Shown here piece by piece: positions 25,667-32,642 of a DNA stretch of 64,000 bases. Positions within the stretch are counted from its first letter, which is position 1; the number at the start of each line of letters is the position of its first letter. The position numbers were made by a program, and so were the translations under genes. The DNA is from SHZI01 sp964417725 (lineage in GTDB: Bacteria; Pseudomonadota; Gammaproteobacteria; Steroidobacterales; GCA-2729495). Below the pieces are notes generated by a model. That model did not search any database. It saw only the letters and a list, made by a program, of their open reading frames with translations, and had not been told where the DNA came from. The stretch spans positions 60,592-124,591 of the forward strand of contig CAYQIV010000007.1 of the NCBI GenBank assembly GCA_964417725.1, read 5' to 3'.

Positions 25667-26838
25667 AAGCGCTCGTCGGGGTGTTTGGCCAGCATGCGAT
25701 CGAGCAGTGGCTGGTAGGCAACGAGTGATGACGGGAGCCGTGGCAGCGGGGCCTGGCGATGTTTGACGATCACGGTCATCGCCGTATCGCCATCGAACGG
25801 TTTCCGGCCGGTGAGCATCTCGTGGAAAATCACCCCGAGGCTGTAGATGTCGCCGCGCGCATCGACGGACTCACCGTGGCCCTGCTCGGGGCTCATGTAA
25901 TACGGGGTACCAAAGATGGCGCCCGAGCCCGTCATCCCCGCCTGTAACGCAGCACGCTTCGCCAACCCGAAGTCGATCAGCACCAGCGTGCCATCTTCGC
26001 GGAACAGCACGTTGGTCGGCTTGAGGTCACGGTGGCAGATGCTGGCAGCATGAAGTGCGCCCAGCGCCGCAGCGATCTCGCGCAGCAGGCGACATGCCTC
26101 GGCCGGTGCCAGTCCGGCAGTGATGCGTCGCTTGAGGCTGCCGCCACCACAGTACTCCATGGCGATATAGGCGTGGTCGTCGGCGACACCAAAATCATGG
26201 ATGCGCACGACGTTCGGGTGATCGAGACGGGCGATGAGTTCATATTCGAGGAGAAAACGGTCGAGGACCATCTCACCGTGTGTCTCGGGCATGGCCCGCA
26301 GGACCTTGAGCACGAAGGGCTGCGGCGTACCCTGCCTGCGGACCAGCCAGACGGTGGCCAGATCACCATCGGCCAGCCGGCGCAGCACCTCGTAACCGCG
26401 CTGGCCGAGCACCGCGGGGATGCCGCCGCCGGCGGCCACTGCCGGCGGGAGAGACCGACCTGCGCCCTCGCGCAGCGCCGTCTCGATGGCCTGGACCAGC
26501 CTTGCATGGCCCAGGCGTGGCTTGCCAACATACTCCGCCGCGCCCATTTTGACGGCCTCGACAACCTGCGCTTCCTCACCACTGCCGATGATGATGACGG
26601 GCGGAAACTTGGGCCGCAGGCGGAATTGCCTCAACCATTCGAGTGCACTCTCGCCACCACAGGGGTCGCCGACCAGAACGATGTCGTTGCCGGCACCGGC
26701 AAAGCCTTCCGGCAGGCGCCCGGACAGCAGTGGGTCGAACTCACGGACCTGTGCATCCGGCCAGCGGGTCGAGACATGATGGACGAGCAACCGGCGCCAA
26801 TCGGCGTGGTCGTCGATGATCAGCACCTTCAGGGGCAC
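25624..26838 (-). CDS. Receiver-domain / Ser-Thr protein kinase fusion
   Basis: About 404 residues. The N-terminal 115 look like a response-regulator receiver: VLIIDDHADW at the acidic pocket, a conserved-type Lys in EYVGKP, but the usual phosphoacceptor spot reads DIVLVGDP, with Gly where Asp is normal and an Asp one place later. The rest is a Hanks-type kinase (about 150-400): VLKVLR lysine, CHRDLKPTNVLF catalytic loop, DFGLA, GTPYYMSPEQ; the glycine loop is poor (LADGDLATVW). No membrane segment is seen, so it should be cytoplasmic. The start is a GTG 19 bp after the purF stop without a clear ribosome-binding site; it is the best fit to the receiver N terminus. Its partner and substrate are unknown. 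Confidence 0.82.
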   Translation of the reverse strand: MPLKVLIIDDHADWRRLLVHHVSTRWPDAQVREFDPLLSGRLPEGFAGAGNDIVLVGDPCGGESALEWLRQFRLRPKFPPVIIIGSGEEAQVVEAVKMGAAEYVGKPRLGHARLVQAIETALREGAGRSLPPAVAAGGGIPAVLGQRGYEVLRRLADGDLATVWLVRRQGTPQPFVLKVLRAMPETHGEMVLDRFLLEYELIARLDHPNVVRIHDFGVADDHAYIAMEYCGGGSLKRRITAGLAPAEACRLLREIAAALGALHAASICHRDLKPTNVLFREDGTLVLIDFGLAKRAALQAGMTGSGAIFGTPYYMSPEQGHGESVDARGDIYSLGVIFHEMLTGRKPFDGDTAMTVIVKHRQAPLPRLPSSLVAYQPLLDRMLAKHPDERFQSIDELLSWPLPD

Positions 26839-26857
26839 GGATCGCAACCGCGCGGCA

Positions 26858-28420
26858 TCAGCGCGGACCCGCCGCGTTCCGTGCAGCGGAAGGCAACGAG
26901 CCCGCCGGCGTATCGCCGCCGGCTTCCGCCAGCAGGCGCCGACGACGCTTGTCGCAGCGTGCCTTGGCCCCATCGGCCCGTTCACGCTCGATACGTAACA
27001 GATACTCCGGAGTCACGTCGCCGGTCACGTAATGGCCGGAAAAGCACGATGTGTCAAACTCGCTGATCTCGCCATTGTCGAAGCGCACAGCCCGCACGAG
27101 GTCGCCGATGTCCTGGTATATCAGCCAGTCGGCGCCGATGATCTGCCGAACCTCATCCTCGCTCCTGCCGCTGGCCACAAGTTCGCTGGCAGCCGGCATG
27201 TCGATGCCGTAGACGTTCGGGTAACGGACCGGGGGCGAGGCAGAAGCAAAATAGACCCGACGCGCTCCCGCTTCCCGCGCCATCTCGATGATCTGTCGCG
27301 AGGTGGTCCCGCGCACCACCGAATCATCCACGAGCAGGACATTCTTGCCGCGGAACTCGAGATCGATGGCGTTCAACTTGCGGCGCACCGACTGCTGGCG
27401 CTGCGCCTGGCCGGGCATGATGAAGGTCCGGCCGATGTAGCGGTTCTTGATGAAGCCCTCGCGGTACTTGACGCCCAGACGGTGCGCGACCTCAAGTGCG
27501 CTGGTGCGGCTCGAATCGGGAATCGGGATGACAACATCGATGTCGTGCCGTGGCCGTTCGCGCAGGATCTTCTCGGCCAGCGCCTCGCCCATCCGCAGCC
27601 GCGACTTGTAGACGGAGATGCGGTCGATGATCGAGTCGGGCCGGGCGAAGTACACGTATTCGAAGATGCAGGGCGTATAGCCCGCCGGCGGGGCGCACTG
27701 GCGGCTGTGCATGGCGCCACAGTTTTCGATGATGACCGCCTCACCGGGCTTGATGTCGCGCAACAGCGTGAAGCCCAGTGCATCCATGGCCACCGATTCG
27801 GATGCCACCACGTGCTCGATGCCATCCGGCGTTTCGCGCTGCCCCAGGCAGATCGGACGGATACCGTGGAGATCGCGGAAGGCGACGATGCCATAGCCGA
27901 TGATCAGCGCGACGACGGCATAGCCCCCGCGGCAGCGCTGGTGGACGCTGGCCACCGCCGCGAAGATCGCTTCCGGCGTCGGCCGCTGGCCATCATGGCG
28001 CTGCAGTTCATGGGCAAACACATTGAGCAGAACCTCGGTATCGGAACCGGTGTTCAGATGACGTCGATCCTGATGGATCAGCAGCGACTTGAGTTCGTCG
28101 GCATTGGTCAGGTTGCCGTTGTGGGCCAATCCAATACCATAAGGTGAGTTGACGTAGAAAGGCTGCGCTTCCGAGGAACTGAGCGTTCCGGCGGTCGGAT
28201 AGCGCACGTGACCGATGCCGGTACACCCGCGCAGCTCCACCATGTGCCGCTGCTGGAAGACATCCTGGACAAGACCGTTTTTCTTGCGCGCATGCATCGT
28301 CCCGTCACAGTCGGTCATGATGCCGGCTGCATCCTGGCCGCGGTGCTGGAGGACGGTCAGCGCATCATAGATCGCCTGATTGACCGGCTGCCTGCCGACG
28401 ATACCCACGATTCCGCACAC
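26858..28420 (-). CDS. purF: Amidophosphoribosyltransferase
   Basis: First committed step of purine synthesis, making phosphoribosylamine from PRPP and glutamine. The 520 residues start at a GTG with GGAG eight bases upstream; after Met removal Cys2 (MCGIVGIVG) is the Ntn-type glutaminase nucleophile. The PRTase domain shows VLLVDDSVVRGTTS and the P-loop-type PRPP site. The C-terminal tail is a little longer and rich in Arg/Ala. cvpA lies 19 bp upstream, as in E. coli, so the two are probably cotranscribed with dedD, folC and accD. Confidence 0.96.
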   Translation of the reverse strand: MCGIVGIVGRQPVNQAIYDALTVLQHRGQDAAGIMTDCDGTMHARKKNGLVQDVFQQRHMVELRGCTGIGHVRYPTAGTLSSSEAQPFYVNSPYGIGLAHNGNLTNADELKSLLIHQDRRHLNTGSDTEVLLNVFAHELQRHDGQRPTPEAIFAAVASVHQRCRGGYAVVALIIGYGIVAFRDLHGIRPICLGQRETPDGIEHVVASESVAMDALGFTLLRDIKPGEAVIIENCGAMHSRQCAPPAGYTPCIFEYVYFARPDSIIDRISVYKSRLRMGEALAEKILRERPRHDIDVVIPIPDSSRTSALEVAHRLGVKYREGFIKNRYIGRTFIMPGQAQRQQSVRRKLNAIDLEFRGKNVLLVDDSVVRGTTSRQIIEMAREAGARRVYFASASPPVRYPNVYGIDMPAASELVASGRSEDEVRQIIGADWLIYQDIGDLVRAVRFDNGEISEFDTSCFSGHYVTGDVTPEYLLRIERERADGAKARCDKRRRRLLAEAGGDTPAGSLPSAARNAAGPR

Positions 28421-28439
28421 TGCCAGTCTCCATCAATGT

Positions 28440-28934
28440 TCAGGACGATGGGCGTCCGATGGCCGCCAGCCCCTCTTGGGCGGCCTCGCGCAATACCTCG
28501 CCCACCCGGGCCGCGTAAGGTATCAGCCGGGAGTCGTCCCACCAAGGCTCCCGCTCGAATCCGCCCAGCTGCAGGCCGAGGACCAGCAGCGCGGCGATGA
28601 AAACGCCGCGGGCAAGGCCGAACACCATGCCCAGCATCCGGTCCACGCCAGTGATGACACTGCGATGCACCACGTAGCCGACGAGCCAGCCAATCAGGCT
28701 GCCGGCAAACAGCACGAAGACAAAGACCACGATGCGCCCTGCCCACAGGTTCAGCACCGGATCCCCGACGTATTGCGCGAGCAGCGCACCTGCCCCGCCG
28801 CCGAAGCGCGCTGCGCACCAGAAACCGGCGACCCAGACCGCCAGGGAAAGGGCCTCGCGGATCAGCCCGCGCACGAGGCCAACCAGCGCAGAGGCAGCAA
28901 GCAGTGCCAACAGGATGTAGTCGACCGCCATCAT
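28440..28934 (-). CDS. cvpA: CvpA family inner-membrane protein
   Basis: A 164-residue membrane protein with about four hydrophobic segments (VDYILLALLAASALVGLVRG, SLAVWVAGFWCAARFG, IVVFVFVLFAGSLIGWLVGYVV, FGLARGVFIAALLVLGLQL). The sequence LVRGLIREAL and DRMLGMVFGLARG are the conserved CvpA family motifs. In E. coli it is needed for colicin V production and has links to bile and envelope stress; its biochemical role is unknown. It lies 4 bp after dedD and 19 bp before purF. Confidence 0.9.
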   Translation of the reverse strand: MMAVDYILLALLAASALVGLVRGLIREALSLAVWVAGFWCAARFGGGAGALLAQYVGDPVLNLWAGRIVVFVFVLFAGSLIGWLVGYVVHRSVITGVDRMLGMVFGLARGVFIAALLVLGLQLGGFEREPWWDDSRLIPYAARVGEVLREAAQEGLAAIGRPSS

Positions 28935-28938
28935 GACA

Positions 28939-29619
28939 TCAGCGTGGCGTCACCTGTGCCTTGAACCCGGCCTTGTCGAGACGGCGCACTTGCTCGGCAC
29001 CTTGTTCGCGGCTGGCATACGGCCCGCTGCGCACGCGCCAGTAGCGCACCCCCCGGTTGTCGCCGGCCACGACCACGACACTGAAACCCCGGGCCCGGAC
29101 ACGGGCCGCGAGGGCATCGGCGTTGGCTTTTTCCTGGAAGCTCCCCAGCTGGACAACCCACTGTCCTTCGGCCGTCGTGCCAGACGACACCACCGCGGAC
29201 CGGGCGGGTGGCGGGGCCTCGGTGGCAGCCGCCGCGGCCGGCGCCGGTGCGGCAGGCTGGACCGGTTTCCCGGCGGGTGTCTCGGCGGCGGGCTGCGGCT
29301 CATCCACGTCGGCCACTGCCCCGGCCAAGCCTTCCGCCGTGGCAGGCGGCTGGGGGACAGGGCGTGGATCGAGAGCCGCAGCGGAACGCGCCTCATCTGC
29401 AGGGGGCAGCGATGTCGCCGCCGGTTGCGGGATGGGTGGCGAACGCCCCGTCTCATCGAGGTGGACCGTGTGCGTTCTGAGCGCGACGCCATCGCGGTCA
29501 TCTTCCCTGGCAGGGTCCTGCCGCTGGCCACCGCCATCGAGAAGCACCGGGGCGACCACCACCAGGGTGACCAGCACGACGACACCGCCGATCAATCTTT
29601 CGGTGAGCTGGCGGTTCAT
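28939..29619 (-). CDS. dedD: SPOR-domain cell-division protein DedD
   Basis: A 226-residue bitopic membrane protein. The N-terminal cytoplasmic stub is followed by one transmembrane helix (about 9-28, LIGGVVVLVTLVVVAPVLL), a long Pro/Ala-rich periplasmic linker and a C-terminal SPOR domain (about 150-224, WVVQLGSFQEKANADALAARV). SPOR domains bind denuded septal peptidoglycan, so it should act at the division site. It lies 9 bp after folC and 4 bp before cvpA, which is the conserved folC-dedD-cvpA-purF order. Confidence 0.9.
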   Translation of the reverse strand: MNRQLTERLIGGVVVLVTLVVVAPVLLDGGGQRQDPAREDDRDGVALRTHTVHLDETGRSPPIPQPAATSLPPADEARSAAALDPRPVPQPPATAEGLAGAVADVDEPQPAAETPAGKPVQPAAPAPAAAAATEAPPPARSAVVSSGTTAEGQWVVQLGSFQEKANADALAARVRARGFSVVVVAGDNRGVRYWRVRSGPYASREQGAEQVRRLDKAGFKAQVTPR

Positions 29620-29628
29620 GGCATCAAT

Positions 29629-30912
29629 TCATCCGCTGTGGGCGGAGTATAGACCAAGCCACTGCAAGGCGGGCGCGACGAGCCGGAAGGAACCGCAGAC
29701 GACGATGCGCCCGCCGGGGGGTGTCATCGCCATGGCCTGCCGGAAAGCCTCTACCGGTGTGGCGCTGCAGTCGATGCCCGAAAGTCCGGCAGCGGCAAAC
29801 ACCTGCACGACCTCGTCCGCGGGCAACGCACGGGAATCATCGAGCACACAGCTCAACCAGCGCCCGGCCACGCCTTCGAGCGCTTCGACGAAGGGCACGA
29901 CAGCCTTGTCGCCGAGCAACGCCACGATGATCGTCGTGGCAATCGCCGGAGGCAGCCTGTCCAGCTGCGCGCGCAGCACGGCCGCAGCCTGTGGGTTGTG
30001 GGCCACATCGAGGACCCATTCATGCTCGCCGTGCCAGACGCGCTGGAAGCGCCCGGGGACAGCCAATGCGGCCAACACTTCATGCAGGTGCGCCGCATCG
30101 GGCAGATGCGCCGGGGCAAGCGCGTCGAGGGCGGCCAGGGCCAGTCCCGCATTGCGGTACTGCGCAGCGGTCCATGACCCCACCAGAGGCAGGTGGCCGA
30201 TCCGCCGCCGGCCGGACCACCAGGCCCAGCCGTTGCCTTCCATCGTCACGCCGAATTCCACGCCCCAACAACCCAGCGCTGCGCCGAGTTCCCCAGCCAT
30301 CCTCGTGATGGCACCCGGCACCGGGCAGTCGGCAAAGAACGCCGGGCGGCCGGGCCGCATGATGCCGGCCTTCTCGGCGGCGATCGCCTCGAGGGTGTCG
30401 CCGAGGTACTCCTGATGGTCGTGGCCGATGGTGGTGATCAGCGCCACGTCGGCATCGAGGGCATTGACGGCATCGAGGCGTCCACCGAGGCCGACCTCCA
30501 GGATCCACGCGTCACAACGCGCCTCCTGGAACGCAGCCCATGCCGCCAGCGTGCCGAACTCGAAGTAGGTCAGCGGTGCGCCATCACGCACGGCCTCTAC
30601 CCGCGCGAATGCTTCCGCCAGAGCCGGGTCGTCGATCGCATCGCCATCGATGCGGATGCGCTCGTTGTAACGCAACAGATGGGGCGAGGTGTATACGCCC
30701 GTGCGCTGGCCGGCACGGCGCAACAGCGCCTCGAGGCAGGCCACCGTCGAGCCCTTGCCATTGGTACCCGCTACCGTATAGACGGCACCGTGCGGCGGCC
30801 GCAGCGTGAGGCGCGCCGCAACCTGACGCACCCGGTCGAGGCCCATGTCGACGGGCCGCGGGTTCAGCGATTCCTGCCAGCGCAGCCATTCGGCCACCGA
30901 GCGATGGCGCAT
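29629..30912 (-). CDS. folC: Dihydrofolate synthase / folylpolyglutamate synthase
   Basis: Mur-ligase-type enzyme that adds glutamate to dihydropteroate and folates. The 427 residues carry the P-loop VAGTNGKGST, the family stretch YTSPHLLRYNERI, EVGLGGRLDAVN and the GHDHQEYLGDT loop, and the C-terminal domain with LDVAHNPQAA. ATG 30912 lies 7 bp after the accD stop and gives the usual N terminus (RSVAEWLRWQESLNPRPVDMG), though no strong ribosome-binding site is seen. A start 25 codons earlier would lie inside accD. Confidence 0.95.
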   Translation of the reverse strand: MRHRSVAEWLRWQESLNPRPVDMGLDRVRQVAARLTLRPPHGAVYTVAGTNGKGSTVACLEALLRRAGQRTGVYTSPHLLRYNERIRIDGDAIDDPALAEAFARVEAVRDGAPLTYFEFGTLAAWAAFQEARCDAWILEVGLGGRLDAVNALDADVALITTIGHDHQEYLGDTLEAIAAEKAGIMRPGRPAFFADCPVPGAITRMAGELGAALGCWGVEFGVTMEGNGWAWWSGRRRIGHLPLVGSWTAAQYRNAGLALAALDALAPAHLPDAAHLHEVLAALAVPGRFQRVWHGEHEWVLDVAHNPQAAAVLRAQLDRLPPAIATTIIVALLGDKAVVPFVEALEGVAGRWLSCVLDDSRALPADEVVQVFAAAGLSGIDCSATPVEAFRQAMAMTPPGGRIVVCGSFRLVAPALQWLGLYSAHSG

Positions 30913-30919
30913 GCGGGGC

Positions 30920-31792
30920 TCAGGCGGGGAGGTCGGCCGGCGGGGCCTGCTTGAGCAGCTTGGCCAGCAAAGCCGAGATCTCGTCACGCATCCGGCGCCG
31001 GTCGATGATCATGTCGAGCGCACCGTGCTCGAGCAGGAACTCGCTGCGCTGGAAACCGTCGGGAAGCTTCTCGCGTACGGTCTGCTGGATGACGCGCGGG
31101 CCGGCAAAGCCGATCAACGCATTCGGTTCGGCAATATTGATGTCGCCGAGCATGGCGAGGCTGGCCGAGACACCACCCGTGGTCGGATCGGTCATCACCG
31201 AGATGAACGGGATCCGCGCCTCCGCCAGCAGCGCCAGCGCCGCGCTGGTCTTCGCCATCTGCAGCAGCGAGTAAAGCGCTTCCTGCATCCGTGCGCCGCC
31301 GCTGGCGGAAAAACAGACCAGCGGCATCCGGTTGTCGCGACTGTATCCGGCCGCCCGCGAGAACTTCTCGCCGACCACCGCGCCCATGGAGCCTCCCATG
31401 AAGCGGAACTCAAAGGCGCACGCAACCACCGGCTGGCCACCCAGCAGGCCCGTCATGGCGATCAGCGCATCACGCTCGCCTGTGTCCTTCTGCGCCTGGC
31501 TGATGCGGTTGCGGTAAGGCTTGGTGTCCTTGAAGCGCAGCGGGTCCTGGGGCGAGAGCTTTTCCGCCAATTCACGCCCGCTGCCGGGATCGAGGAAGAC
31601 GGCGAGCCGCTGGCGCGCGCCAAGGCGCATGTGGTGGCTGCATTTCGGACAAACGTGGAGGTTGCGCTCGAGCTCGGCCCGGTAAAGCTGGGCACTGCAT
31701 TGCGGGCATTTGATCCACAACCCCTCGGGCACCGAGCGCGTGCGGCGCTCCGTCGTGATGCGCGACGGCATCAGTTTTTCAAACCAGGTCAT
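30920..31792 (-). CDS. accD: Acetyl-CoA carboxylase carboxyltransferase subunit beta
   Basis: Beta half of the carboxyltransferase that makes malonyl-CoA. The 290 residues have the N-terminal zinc ribbon (Cys29, Cys32, Cys48, Cys51) and the crotonase-fold core with FMGGSMGAVVGEKF, SASGGARMQEAL and TDPTTGGVSASLAMLGD. The start ATG 31792 is set by the MTWFEKLMPSRI N terminus; the frame is open much further upstream. In Pseudomonas trpF lies between truA and accD; here truA is directly upstream with a 31-bp gap. Confidence 0.96.
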   Translation of the reverse strand: MTWFEKLMPSRITTERRTRSVPEGLWIKCPQCSAQLYRAELERNLHVCPKCSHHMRLGARQRLAVFLDPGSGRELAEKLSPQDPLRFKDTKPYRNRISQAQKDTGERDALIAMTGLLGGQPVVACAFEFRFMGGSMGAVVGEKFSRAAGYSRDNRMPLVCFSASGGARMQEALYSLLQMAKTSAALALLAEARIPFISVMTDPTTGGVSASLAMLGDINIAEPNALIGFAGPRVIQQTVREKLPDGFQRSEFLLEHGALDMIIDRRRMRDEISALLAKLLKQAPPADLPA

Positions 31793-31823
31793 GTGCGCAT
31801 CATATGCAAAAGCGACCACATGA

Positions 31824-32642
31824 TCATCTGCAGGACGGCATTGGCGGGGGCGGCGGCACCCCACTACCGGCCGGGTAGTACACACCCGCAAGGTAAAGAC
31901 CCGCCGCCGGCGCCGTGACCGCCCCCAGTCGCCGGTCACGGCCGGCCAGCAGGCGGCCAAGCCATGCCGCATCAGCCTCGCCGCGCCCGACATGCACCAG
32001 CGCACCGACGATGTTTCTCACCATGTGGTAGAGGAAGCCGGTGGCCATGCAGTCGACGGCAATCCCGGATGCATGGCCGGTGGCAACCAGTTCGTCAAGG
32101 CGTCGCACAGGGCTCCTGGCCTGGCAGCCTGCGCCACGAAACGCGCTGAAGTCATGCTCACCGAGGAGCAGCGCCGCGGCAGCATTCATGGCCGCGAGAT
32201 CCAATGGCGGGCGCACGTGCCAACAGCGCTGGCGCTCCAGCGCGGCGCGCACCGGCCGGTTGACGATCAGGTACCGGTAGCGGCGTGCCAGTGCCGAATA
32301 GCGCGCATGGAAATCCCCCGCCACCGGGCACACCCAGGTGGCCACGACGTCCGCGGGCAGGTTGCTGTTGATGCCGAGGAGCCACGACCGCGGCGTGCGG
32401 TCGGCCATCGTATCGAAATGGACCACCTGCGCCGTGGCGTGCACGCCGGCATCGGTACGGCCGGCAGACGCGAGGGAAACCGGATGATTGGCAACCCTGC
32501 CGATGGCTTCGCCGAGGACCTGCTGGACGCTACGCACCCCGACCTGCGACTGCCAACCGGCAAAGTCGCTGCCGTCGTACTCCAGGCCAACGGCCAGCCG
32601 GCATTTCCTTGCTGGCGCGCCGGGAAAGGCCTCAGTCGGCAA
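31824..32642 (-). CDS. truA: tRNA pseudouridine(38-40) synthase
   Basis: Modifies uridines 38-40 in the anticodon arm of many tRNAs. The core motifs are LGINSNLP, FHARYSALARRYRYLI and the catalytic aspartate (Asp64) in AGRTDAGVHA. The start is uncertain: no ATG is available and two in-frame TTG codons lie inside the end of fimV. TTG 32642 (11-bp overlap, 272 residues) places 13 residues before the first strand and best matches E. coli TruA; TTG 32696 has GAGG three bases upstream. The C terminus ends in a short proline run. Confidence 0.92.
   Translation of the reverse strand: MPTEAFPGAPARKCRLAVGLEYDGSDFAGWQSQVGVRSVQQVLGEAIGRVANHPVSLASAGRTDAGVHATAQVVHFDTMADRTPRSWLLGINSNLPADVVATWVCPVAGDFHARYSALARRYRYLIVNRPVRAALERQRCWHVRPPLDLAAMNAAAALLLGEHDFSAFRGAGCQARSPVRRLDELVATGHASGIAVDCMATGFLYHMVRNIVGALVHVGRGEADAAWLGRLLAGRDRRLGAVTAPAAGLYLAGVYYPAGSGVPPPPPMPSCR

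Noticed and set aside
31799..31804. TATGAT as a -10 box for accD
   Set aside because: It lies 7 bases before the start codon, leaving no room for a leader with ribosome-binding site, and there is no -35.
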